Source: Rikenellaceae bacterium
Lineage (GTDB): Bacteria; Bacteroidota; Bacteroidia; Bacteroidales; Rikenellaceae
Direction: 5' to 3'
NCBI GenBank assembly: GCA_021201795.1
Contig: JAJQEF010000017.1
Span: forward strand, 30,052-94,051
Length of the DNA stretch: 64,000 nt
The notes beneath the pieces were generated by a model. The model ran no database searches. It saw only the letters and a program-made list of their open reading frames with translations, and was not told the origin of the DNA. A program made the translations under genes and the position numbers. Of the stretch, positions 1 through 8,881 are shown piece by piece (positions within the stretch are counted from its first letter, which is position 1; each line of letters begins with the position of its first letter).

Positions 1-43
1 TTTTTTTCATAATTAAATAATTTCTCAAAAGTAGTAAAAAAAA

Positions 44-2155
44 TTAGGAAATCATACTGAAATCATAGATTTTATCAGCACTATACTTCCGGGCAAGAAC
101 CCTGAGTTTTCCGTTTTCCGTTTTATTTAGTAACGGATCTTTTTCCAGAATTCGTATAGCTGCTTCACGCGCAATAGATAAAATTTGTCCGTCCTTGCCT
201 AAATTCGCGATTTTAAGTTCAAAAGCCATACCACTTTGCTGCGTTCCCTGCAAGTCTCCTGCGCCTCTTAACTGTAAGTCGAGCTCCGCCAATTCGAAGC
301 CGTCGGTAGTAGAAACCATGGCTTCCATACGTTTACGCGATTCTTTAGATAACTTGACAGAAGTCATTAAAATACAATACGATTGTTCTCCCCCACGTCC
401 TACACGTCCTCTTAACTGATGCAGTTGGGCCAATCCGAATCTTTCGGCACTCTCGATCACCATAACCGTTGCATTAGGAACATTAACGCCTACCTCTATC
501 ACAGATGTAGCCAGAAGAATATTTGCCTTCCCGTCCTTGAACATTTTCATTCCATAATCTTTTTCAGACTGTTTCATCTTCCCATGAACCACGAGAGTGA
601 CAAATTCAGGCGGCGGAAACGCTCTGGTTATTCCATCATATCCTTCCTCCAGATTGAGGTAATCCATTTTCTCGGACTCTTTTATAAGAGGATAAACTAT
701 ATAAACCTGCCTTCCCTTTTTGATTTCATTCTTAACGAAACCGAGCATTCTCAACCGGTGCGAGTCATAAAAATGTATGGTTTTGATTGGTTTCCTTCCC
801 GGTGGCAGCTCATCGATCACCGACACATCCAGATCGCCGTATAAGGTCATAGCCAGCGTCCTCGGAATAGGAGTAGCGGTCATAACCAATATATGCGGAA
901 CATTTTCATTTTTCATCCACAGACGGGCACGCTGCTCCACTCCGAAACGGTGCTGCTCATCTATGATCACATATCCCAATTTATTAAAAACTACACGATC
1001 CTCAATAAGGGCATGCGTACCGATCATTATATCGATTTCTCCTTTCGCAAGCGAACTTAATATACGTTCCCTTTCGGATTTTGTCGTAGATCCTGTAAGA
1101 AGTTCGACTTTTACATTCAGCCCCAAGAGGAAATCCGAGAAGTATTCAAGGTGCTGATTTGCAAGAATCTCCGTGGGAGCCATTATGCAAGCCTGATAAC
1201 CGTTATCAACCGCGATCAGCATACTCATCAGCGCGACCAGCGTCTTACCGCTTCCCACATCCCCCTGAAGCAAACGGTTCATCTGCTTACCGTTCAAAAA
1301 ATCAAGCCTGATCTCTTTAAGCACTCGTTTCTGTGCATTGGTAAGAGGAAATTTCAGGTTATTTTTATAGAAGGAATTAAAAATATCGCCTACGTTGGAA
1401 AAAATAAAACCTTTGTAACTGATCTCCTGTTTCTTTTTTACAGAAAGAATATTTAACTGAATTCCCAAAAGTTCCTCGAATTTTAACCGATACCTCGCAG
1501 AATTAAGCAACGTATTATTTTTAGGGAAATGTATATTATACAAGGCTTCCTTCAATCCCATCAAACCATAATCTTTCATCAAATGTTCAGGAAATGTTTC
1601 TTCAACACTGCCGTTCACATTCTCCCATGCAGTACAGATAATATTGAAAATAACCTTGCTTGTAATATGATTCGATGTGAGTTTTTCCGTGACGCTGTAA
1701 ACCCCAGTAACTTCCGGACGGAATTTATTTTGCGCGACCAGCGTCGATTCGATCTCCGGATGAATAATACTCATCACTCCGTTAAAAAAACCCGGTTTGC
1801 CGAATATTATGTATTCGCGTTCCTGTTCGATTTGTTTTTGAACCCAATTAATGCCTTTGAACCAGACGAGCTCCGCTCTTCCGGTACCATCCGATACTAT
1901 AACCTTGAAACGTTTCTTATTTCGCTCTCCTAAAACCTGAATACTTTCGACACGAGCACGGAGCTGGATAAAAGTCGTAACATCCTCTCCTACTTCCCTG
2001 ATTTTAAATAAGCGGGATTTATCCAGATAACGATAAGGGAAAAAATACAAGAGATCGCCGATAGTAGTAATATTAAGCTCGCTCTTAAATAACTGAGCTC
2101 TTTTTTCGCCTACACCCGGTAAAAATTTTATTTCTTTATCGAATATCGAAGACAT
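44..2155 (-). CDS. recG: ATP-dependent DNA helicase RecG
   Basis: RecG is a monomeric superfamily 2 helicase that remodels stalled replication forks and branch-migrates Holliday junctions. The 703-residue product has the usual length. The wedge/OB domain is N-terminal (about residues 60-140), the Walker A motif GDVGSGKT lies at 298-305, and the DEQH box at 399-402 is followed by a helicase C-terminal half with the typical QLRGRVGRG motif. The ATG at 2155 lies 8 bases after the aroE stop, so recG is the last gene of a yqaA-aroE-recG unit. No lesion or unusual composition was seen. Identification rests on motifs and full-length agreement with the family. Confidence 0.97.
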   Translation of the reverse strand: MSSIFDKEIKFLPGVGEKRAQLFKSELNITTIGDLLYFFPYRYLDKSRLFKIREVGEDVTTFIQLRARVESIQVLGERNKKRFKVIVSDGTGRAELVWFKGINWVQKQIEQEREYIIFGKPGFFNGVMSIIHPEIESTLVAQNKFRPEVTGVYSVTEKLTSNHITSKVIFNIICTAWENVNGSVEETFPEHLMKDYGLMGLKEALYNIHFPKNNTLLNSARYRLKFEELLGIQLNILSVKKKQEISYKGFIFSNVGDIFNSFYKNNLKFPLTNAQKRVLKEIRLDFLNGKQMNRLLQGDVGSGKTLVALMSMLIAVDNGYQACIMAPTEILANQHLEYFSDFLLGLNVKVELLTGSTTKSERERILSSLAKGEIDIMIGTHALIEDRVVFNKLGYVIIDEQHRFGVEQRARLWMKNENVPHILVMTATPIPRTLAMTLYGDLDVSVIDELPPGRKPIKTIHFYDSHRLRMLGFVKNEIKKGRQVYIVYPLIKESEKMDYLNLEEGYDGITRAFPPPEFVTLVVHGKMKQSEKDYGMKMFKDGKANILLATSVIEVGVNVPNATVMVIESAERFGLAQLHQLRGRVGRGGEQSYCILMTSVKLSKESRKRMEAMVSTTDGFELAELDLQLRGAGDLQGTQQSGMAFELKIANLGKDGQILSIAREAAIRILEKDPLLNKTENGKLRVLARKYSADKIYDFSMIS

Positions 2156-2163
2156 AATTATCC

Positions 2164-2907
2164 CTATTCACAGAATATTTTGTACCCTGCCTCCGCCTGC
2201 AAAATAAGCATTTCGTAACCATTCTTAACCATCGCCCCTTTGATCCGGCCTTTTCTAAGAAATTCGGTCTCTGCCGGATTATAAACAAGATCGTAAAGAA
2301 AATGTTCGTTTGTTACTGCATCGTAAGGAATTTCAACAGATTCCTGCGTTTCAGGAAATGTACCCAACGGCGTGGTGTTAATCAATAGTTTAAACTCCTT
2401 TATAGTTTCTTCGGTTACATCATCATAAGAGACTATCTCTTCCCTCTTTTTTCTCGATACTACCTTATAATCGATCCCAAGTTCTTTCAGTCCATACAAA
2501 ACAGCTTTAGAAGCACCGCCTGTTCCGAATACGAGCGCCCTCGGACGTTCGTTCCCTATCATATTAAGGAGGGATTCCCTGAATCCGATAACATCGGTGT
2601 TATAACCTTTTAAACGAGGATGTTCGCCATCACGATAAATTTTAATACAGTTTACCGCACCGATCGTCTCCGCAGTAACATCCATTTCAGATAAAAACGC
2701 TATGACATCCTGTTTATACGGAATAGTAACATTCAAGCCTCTAAGATCAGGATTATCATTAATAACGGCAGTCAGTTTATTTATATCGTCCAAAGGATAA
2801 TTTTCATATCTACTGTCATTTACTTTTTCCTTCAAAAATTTTTCACTGAAATATTTTTTCGAAAAAGAATGTCCGAGAGGATAACCTATCAAACCATAAA
2901 CCTTCAT
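2164..2907 (-). CDS. aroE: Shikimate dehydrogenase
   Basis: AroE reduces 3-dehydroshikimate to shikimate with NADPH in chorismate synthesis. The 247-residue product carries the shikimate-binding serines in LGHSFS (S14, S16), catalytic Lys65 in NVTIPYKQD, Asn86, Asp105 in NTDVIGF, and the dinucleotide loop GTGGASKAV near 128. The ATG shares one base with the TAA stop of the upstream membrane-protein gene (TAATG arrangement), which suggests translational coupling. Slightly short compared with the E. coli enzyme but similar to Bacteroidetes versions. Cytoplasmic. Confidence 0.96.
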   Translation of the reverse strand: MKVYGLIGYPLGHSFSKKYFSEKFLKEKVNDSRYENYPLDDINKLTAVINDNPDLRGLNVTIPYKQDVIAFLSEMDVTAETIGAVNCIKIYRDGEHPRLKGYNTDVIGFRESLLNMIGNERPRALVFGTGGASKAVLYGLKELGIDYKVVSRKKREEIVSYDDVTEETIKEFKLLINTTPLGTFPETQESVEIPYDAVTNEHFLYDLVYNPAETEFLRKGRIKGAMVKNGYEMLILQAEAGYKIFCE

Positions 2908-3515
2908 TACACTACGTATTTAAGTACTATGAAACTACCAATCAATAAAACTGTAAATGCAAGGGCAAGCATATTGAAATACTTATCTATAAATATTTTA
3001 ATCGGAGGTCCGAACTTCCATATCATCCATCCAATAAGGAAAAATCTCATTCCTCGACTGATTACGGATGCTATAACGAACATTATAAAATTAATATTGA
3101 ACACCCCAGCAGTTATGGTGATAACCTTATACGGCAGCGGAGTAAAACCGGCTGTAAAGACAACCCAGAAGTTATATAGATCGTACTTCTCCTTAACTGA
3201 ATAATATGCTTCTTCCGAAAAAACATACTTGAAGAAGAACCCTGCAAAGGAAGTAAATTCACCATCGGCCGTCAGCCAGGCAAAATGTCCGATACAATAA
3301 CCTACCATTGCACCTAAAACCGAGCCTATCGTACAGATGGCGGCAAATTTGAAAGATTTTTTCACAGCACCAAGACAGCAGGCAATTAAAAGCACATCCG
3401 GCGGAATAGGAAAAAAACTGGATTCGGCAAAAGCATGTATTAACAAAGCCACCACTGCCCACTTAGTATCAGCCCAGTGCAGCACCCAGTCATAAGTTCT
3501 TCTGATAAAAGACAT
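2907..3515 (-). CDS. YqaA-family inner-membrane protein (DedA-like)
   Basis: This 202-residue integral membrane protein resembles the YqaA branch of the DedA/SNARE-associated (VTT domain) superfamily. It shows four to five hydrophobic segments and the family-typical region ESSFFPIPPDVLL near residue 31, followed by a Gly-rich GSVLGAMVGYCIGH segment. DedA-type proteins take part in lipid translocation and membrane homeostasis; the specific role of YqaA proteins is not known. It heads a tightly packed unit with aroE (one-base overlap) and recG. Its promoter should lie in the 162-base gap shared with the divergent acyl-CoA synthetase gene. Confidence 0.85.
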   Translation of the reverse strand: MSFIRRTYDWVLHWADTKWAVVALLIHAFAESSFFPIPPDVLLIACCLGAVKKSFKFAAICTIGSVLGAMVGYCIGHFAWLTADGEFTSFAGFFFKYVFSEEAYYSVKEKYDLYNFWVVFTAGFTPLPYKVITITAGVFNINFIMFVIASVISRGMRFFLIGWMIWKFGPPIKIFIDKYFNMLALAFTVLLIGSFIVLKYVV

Positions 3516-3590
3516 GAAATTTTATTTTAATGACGACAAAGTAAACAAATATTAATTAAATCTTTTACACACAGCGCAGGAAAATACAAA

Positions 3591-3598
3591 TATATTTG
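3591..3598 (+). promoter_or_regulatory. Possible -7 box for the acyl-CoA synthetase gene
   Basis: TATATTTG fits the Bacteroidetes -7 consensus TAnnTTTG and lies about 80 bases before the ATG at 3678. No clear TTTG -33 element sits 19-21 bases upstream, so this is a weak prediction. Confidence 0.35.
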
Positions 3599-3677
3599 AT
3601 AACTTGCGTCGCAAAATAAAGTTGTTAATTGACTCGTTAATATACTCAGGTACAAGTTAAGGGTTAAATTTAGTTTT

Positions 3678-5291
3678 ATGTTTGAACAAAAATTTTCTAC
3701 ATTGGTCGAGCTGTATGACAACAGTGTGTGCAAATACTCGGGCAATGAATGTTTTTCAGTATACGGAAAAGAAAAACTAACCTTTCATGATTTTTCTTTA
3801 AGAGTCGACCATTTAAGGAACATTCTTTCCGAAAACGGAATAAATTTAGAAGATAAAGTAATACTTCTCGGACAGAATATGCCTAACTGGAGCGCAGGAT
3901 ATTTTGCTACAGTAAAATCCGGTTCGGTAATCGTTCCTGTTCTTCCGGATTTTTCCGAAGATGAAGTCAACGGAATTATTTCGCACTCGGACGCAAAAGC
4001 CATTATTATTTCTAAAAGGCAGTTGAAAAAGCTATCTGAAGAATCCAGAGAAAAACTCGATGTTATTATTTTAATGGACGATCTGTCTTTAATTAAAAGA
4101 TGTAATAACAAGTCCGCATCAAAAAAAGATTATATACCTGCTTCCGACGATATAGCAGCAATAATCTATACATCGGGAACCACATCCAAACCTAAAGGGG
4201 TAATGCTGACACATAATAATTTATGTTCGCAGTTGGCCATGGTAGAAGATCTGCACAAAGTGGTTGCGGACGACGTATTTTTATCCATACTTCCGTTATC
4301 TCACACATACGAGTGCAGCCTCGGCATGCTGCTTCCTTTTATGCACGGAGCTTCTGTTGTGTATATAGAGAAACCTCCTACGGCAAATATACTTCTGCCG
4401 ATACTTAAAGAGATCCGCCCTACGACGATTCTAAGCGTACCGCTGATTATAGAAAAAATATACAAGAACAAGATACTTGCACAGATAAATGAAAAATCCC
4501 TGATCAGAAAAATTTATTCTACCAAATCAGGCAGGAAATTATTAAATAAAATTTTAGGGATAAAACTTAAGCAGACCTTCGGGGGAAGGGTAAGGTTCTT
4601 TGGTATAGGAGGCTCCAAATTAGATCCGATTGTAGAGAGATTCCTTTATGAAGCAGAATTTCCATATGCAATCGGTTATGGCCTTACAGAAACCGCACCC
4701 CTTATTGCAGGCGTAAGCACTTCGACGGTGAAAATACAGTCCACTGGACCTCAACTCAAAGGAGTAGAGCTTCGCATTTTAAACCCTAATCCCCAGACAG
4801 GAGAAGGAGAAATAATAGCCAAAGGCCCTAATATCATGGCAGGCTATTATAAAAATGAAGAAGCGACCAAAGAAGCGTTTACTGAGGACGGATGGTTTAG
4901 AACGAAAGATTTAGGAGTATTTGATAAAAAAGGATATCTGTATATAAAAGGACGTCTGGGAAATATGATCCTGGGAGCCAGCGGAGAAAATATTTATCCG
5001 GAAGAGATCGAGCATGTGATCAACGGACACAGTATGGTGGTCGATTCTCTGGTGAAAGAAGAAAAAGGTAAGTTGGTTGCCCTCGTACAATTCAATAAAG
5101 AAGAACTGGAAAAGAAATACGATTCCATGAAAGATTCATTGGAACAAAAAATCGAAACTCTCAAACTGGAACTTATGCATTACGTAAACTCCAAAGTGAA
5201 TCGTTTCTCAAGAATTTCCCTTGTCGTGGAACAAGCCAATACTTTCGAAAAAACACCAACTCATAAGATCAAAAGATTTTTATATCAATAA
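3678..5291 (+). CDS. AMP-forming long-chain acyl-CoA synthetase
   Basis: An ANL-superfamily enzyme that activates a fatty acid to acyl-AMP and then acyl-CoA. The 537-residue product has the AMP-binding P-loop YTSGTTSKPKG at 164-174, the A5 motif GYGLTETAP near residue 335, and the C-terminal hinge region (GRLGNMILGASGENIYPEE). The C-terminus FEKTPTHKIKR is typical of Bacteroidetes long-chain fatty acid ligases. The TAA stop lies two bases before the start of the RNase P RNA gene, so the two may be cotranscribed. The substrate cannot be told from sequence; a long-chain fatty acid is inferred from overall similarity. Confidence 0.92.
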   Translation: MFEQKFSTLVELYDNSVCKYSGNECFSVYGKEKLTFHDFSLRVDHLRNILSENGINLEDKVILLGQNMPNWSAGYFATVKSGSVIVPVLPDFSEDEVNGIISHSDAKAIIISKRQLKKLSEESREKLDVIILMDDLSLIKRCNNKSASKKDYIPASDDIAAIIYTSGTTSKPKGVMLTHNNLCSQLAMVEDLHKVVADDVFLSILPLSHTYECSLGMLLPFMHGASVVYIEKPPTANILLPILKEIRPTTILSVPLIIEKIYKNKILAQINEKSLIRKIYSTKSGRKLLNKILGIKLKQTFGGRVRFFGIGGSKLDPIVERFLYEAEFPYAIGYGLTETAPLIAGVSTSTVKIQSTGPQLKGVELRILNPNPQTGEGEIIAKGPNIMAGYYKNEEATKEAFTEDGWFRTKDLGVFDKKGYLYIKGRLGNMILGASGENIYPEEIEHVINGHSMVVDSLVKEEKGKLVALVQFNKEELEKKYDSMKDSLEQKIETLKLELMHYVNSKVNRFSRISLVVEQANTFEKTPTHKIKRFLYQ

Positions 5292-5293
5292 AT

Positions 5294-5645
5294 AAGCTGA
5301 AAGGCTCTGCCGCTGTCCGTTTTACGGAGAGAGGAAAGTCCGGGCAACACAGAGCGCCGTTCTTCCTAACGGGAAGATGTTCGTAAGGGCATAGTAGCGT
5401 AACAGAAAAAAACCGCCGTTCTGCGGCAAGGGTGAAAAGGTAGTGTAAGAGACTACCGGTATCCATGGCAACATGGATAGCCGTACGCCTAACGGGTTGC
5501 AAGACCATGTATACCGATGTTCGAGGGCTGCTCGCCCGAGTCGGGGGGGTAGGTTGCTGACGATTTATGAGGCGACTCATAAACTAGATAAATGGCAGAG
5601 GCTGTTTTATTAAACAGTACAGAACCCGGCTTATACTTTCAGCTT
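5294..5645 (+). ncRNA. rnpB: RNase P RNA (bacterial class A)
   Basis: Catalytic RNA that trims the 5' leader of pre-tRNAs. The ends AAGCTGAAAG (5294-5303) and CTTTCAGCTT (5636-5645) are complementary and form helix P1. Conserved region I reads GAGGAAAGTCCGGGC, the middle core AAGGGTGAAAAGGT followed by GTAAGAGACTACCGGT is present, and conserved region V reads ACAGAACCCGGCTTAT near the 3' end. All are diagnostic of rnpB. Length of about 352 nt is normal. It follows the acyl-CoA synthetase stop directly and is followed by a hairpin terminator. Confidence 0.97.
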
Positions 5646-5647
5646 AA

Positions 5648-5679
5648 ATAAAAAAGAGGCCATATGGCCTCTTTTTTAT
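5648..5679. terminator. Bidirectional terminator between rnpB and trpB2
   Basis: The stem AAAAGAGGCC / GGCCTCTTTT with loop ATAT has an A-tract on one side and a T-tract on the other, so it can end rnpB transcription on the plus strand and trpB2 on the minus strand. The stop codon of trpB2 (5676-5678) lies inside the T-tract. Confidence 0.85.
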
Positions 5680-7037
5680 AATTTATCAAGTTCCGATAAA
5701 GATTCGTTTATCATAGCATCGCTGATATCGTAATTTTGCAGATTCCCTGCGAAATATTGTTCGTAAGCATATAGATCCACGAGACCGTGTCCCGAAAGAT
5801 TGAACAGGATAGTTTTCGATTTTCCTTCCTCTTTTGCTTTTTTAGCTTCGCGTATAGCCATTGCAATCGCGTGTGTGGATTCCGGTGCGGGAATAATACA
5901 CTCAGTATTAGCGAATAACATTCCTGCTTCAAATGTCTCCAACTGCGGAATCGAATGCGCTTCGATCAACCCGTCTTTCAATAACTGACTTACGACCGCA
6001 CCTGCTCCATGATAACGTAATCCGCCTGCGTGGATATCGGAAGGCTGGAACGAATGTCCGAGAGTATACATCGGGATCAACGGTGTCAAACCTGCCGAAT
6101 CACCGAAGTCGTAATGGAACTTACCGCGTGTCAATTTCGGGCATGACTGTGGTTCTACTGCTAAGATCCTGATATTTTTACCTTCTTTGAGATTCTTTCT
6201 CAGAAACGGAAATCCCAGACCTGCAAAGTTGGATCCCCCTCCGAAACAACCGATAACTATGTCCGGCATATCGCCGGCAATCTCCATTTGGGTAAGCGCC
6301 TCCTCTCCTATCACGGTCTGATGTATCGCCACATGGTTGAGTACACTTCCAAGAGTATATTTAGTTGTCTCCGGATTTTGTACGGCCAACTCGACTGCTT
6401 CCGATATAGCAAGCCCCAGACTACCCGAACAATCCGGATCTTTTTCCAAAGCTGCACGACCTGCGGAAGTCAATGTACTCGGTGACGGAATAACATCGGC
6501 TCCCCACGTATTCATCATTATTTTACGATAGGGCTTCTGATAATAACTTACCTTGACCATGAAAACTTTAAGATCGATGTTAAAATGCTTACATACGAAA
6601 CTTAAAGCACTTCCCCACTGCCCGCCTCCGGTCTCAGTCGTAAGATGTTTTATACCCTGCTTGTAATTATAGTATACCTGCGGAATAGCTGTATTAGGCT
6701 TGTGAGAACCGGCAGGGCTTACGCTTTCGTTTTTAAAGTATATTTTAGCAGGAGTATCCAGCGCCTTTTCCAGATTATAGGCCCTTACCAAAGGAGTCGG
6801 CCTCCATATCTTATAGAGATCCTGTACTTCTTCCGGAATATCGATGTAGCTTTCCTGGGATAGTTCCTGATTTATAAGTTCTTCTGCAAAAATCACCGAC
6901 AATTCCTCTTTGGTCATCGGCTTCTTAGTGCCCGGATGAATAGGTGGAAGCGGTTTATTAGGCATATCGCCGACGATATTATACCATCTGGTCGGCATAT
7001 CCTTCTCTTCAAGAATGATTTTTTTTACTCTCGTCAT
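5676..7037 (-). CDS. trpB2: Tryptophan synthase beta chain, TrpB2 type
   Basis: A PLP-dependent enzyme that condenses indole with serine to make tryptophan. It belongs to the TrpB2 branch, with a longer N-terminus (MPTRWYNI...PNKPLPPIHPGT) than canonical TrpB. From the ATG at 7037 it is 453 residues. The PLP Lys is K113 in AGSHKPNTA, and the phosphate-binding loop is CFGGGSNFAGLG. An upstream in-frame ATG at 7106 would add a hydrophobic 23-residue extension not seen in the family, so 7037 is preferred. No trpA or other trp gene is adjacent, as is common for TrpB2, which is thought to salvage indole or act without TrpA. Confidence 0.93.
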   Translation of the reverse strand: MTRVKKIILEEKDMPTRWYNIVGDMPNKPLPPIHPGTKKPMTKEELSVIFAEELINQELSQESYIDIPEEVQDLYKIWRPTPLVRAYNLEKALDTPAKIYFKNESVSPAGSHKPNTAIPQVYYNYKQGIKHLTTETGGGQWGSALSFVCKHFNIDLKVFMVKVSYYQKPYRKIMMNTWGADVIPSPSTLTSAGRAALEKDPDCSGSLGLAISEAVELAVQNPETTKYTLGSVLNHVAIHQTVIGEEALTQMEIAGDMPDIVIGCFGGGSNFAGLGFPFLRKNLKEGKNIRILAVEPQSCPKLTRGKFHYDFGDSAGLTPLIPMYTLGHSFQPSDIHAGGLRYHGAGAVVSQLLKDGLIEAHSIPQLETFEAGMLFANTECIIPAPESTHAIAMAIREAKKAKEEGKSKTILFNLSGHGLVDLYAYEQYFAGNLQNYDISDAMINESLSELDKL

Positions 7038-7131
7038 TTCAGGTTCAACTTTTCTATTTAGGTTTTTATGTAGTAAAAATATTAATAATATTTGAAATAC
7101 GTACATTTATTTAATGTCGAAGCGTTATTGA

Positions 7132-7162
7132 TTTGAGAAATCAAGAATTTTATATAATTTTA
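7132..7162 (+). promoter_or_regulatory. Possible promoter before the TonB-C-like array
   Basis: TTTG at 7132-7135 followed after 19 bases by TAATTTTA at 7155-7162, one mismatch from TAnnTTTG. Position about 28 bases before the ATG at 7190 is reasonable for a Bacteroidetes promoter. Confidence 0.45.
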
Positions 7163-7189
7163 TCAATATAAACCCAAAATAATATTCTT

Positions 7190-7825
7190 ATGAAAAATTT
7201 GAAAATAATTACTCTTCTCTTATTGTTATGTTATCTGGTACCTTCTGCAAGTGCGGAAAAATTAAAAGGAAAGGAAAAAAATTACGGTTTTGAATTTATG
7301 CGTGCTAAACGTGTAGCAATTCAGTTCGATGACAATGTCGATACATCTAACATCACGGTAAATTCATTATCTTTCATGATCAAGATGTATATTTCCTATC
7401 CTTATCTTATTGACGATGAAATAAACATGTATCTCTTTGACGATAAATTTACTGCACCCAAATACAATAAAAGAAGCGTGGACTACTTCGGACTCGATTT
7501 TATGTTGAAATTCGAATCCCCGAAACTTAAATCCTACAACGATTACCTGTTGTATTCACAAACCAGGAATTCCATTTATGCCATAGTAATTGACACCGAC
7601 GGTAAAGTATCCAAGGTTTCTCCTATCGAGCAAAACCTTATGCCTGAAGTAGAGAAACAGATAATAGAATTTTTATACGATTCAACAGGCTGGACTCCGG
7701 CCAAAATTCTTAACAAGGATGCCAAATGCGTATATATGATTAATATAAGCTTCGGTCATATTCCAGAAGATCAAGGTGAAGACGGTTGGAAAAAAGAACT
7801 CAAAAAACGAAAAAAAAATAAATAA
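7190..7825 (+). CDS. Secreted protein with TonB C-terminal-like domain (array member 0)
   Basis: The 211-residue product begins with a Sec signal peptide (LLLLLCYLVPSASA, cleavage likely after Ala23) and has no clear lipobox. The last 90 residues resemble the TonB C-terminal fold: a VIDTDGKVSKV strand, a WTPA block where TonB-like domains have W-x-P-G/A, and a final YMINISFGH strand. It shares this C-terminal half with the downstream lipoprotein paralogues but lacks their N-terminal D-A-G-F-K-Y block, so it is the most distant member. It lacks the N-terminal membrane anchor and Pro-rich linker of a true TonB. Function unknown; a periplasmic or surface role is inferred. A strong hairpin separates it from the next gene. 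Confidence 0.75.
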   Translation: MKNLKIITLLLLLCYLVPSASAEKLKGKEKNYGFEFMRAKRVAIQFDDNVDTSNITVNSLSFMIKMYISYPYLIDDEINMYLFDDKFTAPKYNKRSVDYFGLDFMLKFESPKLKSYNDYLLYSQTRNSIYAIVIDTDGKVSKVSPIEQNLMPEVEKQIIEFLYDSTGWTPAKILNKDAKCVYMINISFGHIPEDQGEDGWKKELKKRKKNK

Positions 7826-7849
7826 ACAGCTCTTTTTCGCTTTAAATGT

Positions 7850-7894
7850 AACTTTCTGTAGGTTTATTTCGTTTTAAACTTACAGAAAGTTTTT
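7850..7894 (+). terminator. Hairpin with T-tract just upstream of array member 1
   Basis: The stem AACTTTCTGTAGGTTTA / TAAACTTACAGAAAGTT (one G-T wobble) is followed by TTTTT and ends about 4 bases before the ATG at 7899. It can terminate member 0. Its position over the start region of member 1 also makes it a candidate attenuator or translation-masking structure. Confidence 0.75.
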
Positions 7895-7898
7895 ATTT

Positions 7899-8600
7899 AT
7901 GCGGAATTTAATTACTCTTTTCTCCTTATTGTTCTGCATCCAGTCATGTGCCGTTTCTCCCAAAACAGAGGTAATCGCACATCCGGATGCAGGATTTAAA
8001 TATGTTACAAGGATGGACCGACCTAACCCTACCAACCAGGATAATTTGGAACGTTATATGGCATCATTGCCAAAAGACGTCTATGAAAACAGGAAGCTAC
8101 GAAATCATTATATATCTCAATTTAAGGTATTCAACGATATATCAATGGAGGTTTACCTGTATATTTCCGATGCTTATACATATATAAACGGAATAGATTC
8201 CTTAGTCGATAAAGTAGAAATTCCGCCCAGATTCAAAAACGGAGACGAAAAAAAATTCTCCAAATGGATACTCAAAAAAAATGATATTAAATTTCCGCCT
8301 GACCTTACAATACTCGATCCGGATTACCGCGGAAATATCGTCATGGAGGTGACTATAGGAAAAGACGGCTCATTAACCCATAAAGTACTGGGAACAAGAA
8401 TAACTTCAGAAGACGAATATATACCTGAACAATTGGCAGCACTTTTTACCAAATCACCCAGATGGAAACCGGGAATGGACAATGGAGAGGTGGTCGATGC
8501 GAAATATCTTGTTTCATTGGTATGGGGGCATTACAGAGTAGTCGGTCAGTCGGGTAAACAAAAATTAATAGATATCAGCGGAAAAGTAACTTATAGATAA
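7899..8600 (+). CDS. Lipoprotein, TonB-C-like paralogue family, member 1
   Basis: Intact 233-residue member of the tandem family. It has a lipoprotein signal (LFCIQSC, Cys17), then the family's N-terminal block HPDAGFKY, a central EVYLYISDAYTY block, the VPP-like strand IPPRFKNGDE, and a TonB-C-like end: DYRGNIVMEVTIGKDGSL, SPRWKPGMDNGEVV and the signature VWGHYR. The arrangement P-x-F-x-(G)GD...RG...I-x-x-x-G-x-L...SP-x-W-x-PG matches the TonB C-terminal domain as found in many Bacteroidetes proteins. It has no transmembrane helix besides the signal, so it cannot act as a canonical energy transducer; it may bind TonB boxes or plugs in the periplasm (inference). Confidence 0.8.
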   Translation: MRNLITLFSLLFCIQSCAVSPKTEVIAHPDAGFKYVTRMDRPNPTNQDNLERYMASLPKDVYENRKLRNHYISQFKVFNDISMEVYLYISDAYTYINGIDSLVDKVEIPPRFKNGDEKKFSKWILKKNDIKFPPDLTILDPDYRGNIVMEVTIGKDGSLTHKVLGTRITSEDEYIPEQLAALFTKSPRWKPGMDNGEVVDAKYLVSLVWGHYRVVGQSGKQKLIDISGKVTYR

Positions 8601-8644
8601 TTAATTTAAATTGGATACGAGTAAAATTAATAAAATACATTTTT

Positions 8645-8868
8645 ATGGGGTTGTTTATAACATCGTGTACGCCTAACACCACGGTATTAAAACATCCTTA
8701 TGCCGGATTTAAATATATTACAAAGATAAGGGCCAAGGACGAATATATACCCAATCAACTGACGGCCCCAATGGATAACGGGGAAATTGTATAAACAAAT
8801 AGCTGGCACGGTTAGTCTGGGGACACTACAGGGACGATAAACATAGTAAGCCAATTATAATAGATATT
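8645..8868 (+). pseudogene. Relic of a TonB-C-like lipoprotein paralogue (member 1')
   Basis: A 49-codon reading frame from the ATG at 8645 starts with a lipobox-like FITSCTP and the family block HPYAGFKYITK. It then jumps straight to DEYIPNQLTAPMDNGEIV, which matches residues near the end of member 1 (EDEYIPEQLAA...MDNGEVV), and stops at 8794. After a frameshift the family signature LVWGHYRD reappears at 8812-8835, followed by IIIDI. The pattern fits an internal deletion of about 150 codons plus a second smaller deletion and a frameshift in a copy of member 1. Not expected to be functional. Confidence 0.8.
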
Positions 8869-8881
8869 ATTAATAGTAGCA

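Noticed and set aside
5269..5580. A 103-codon minus-strand frame over the RNase P RNA.
   Set aside because: The region is fully explained by a structured RNA with all conserved rnpB elements.
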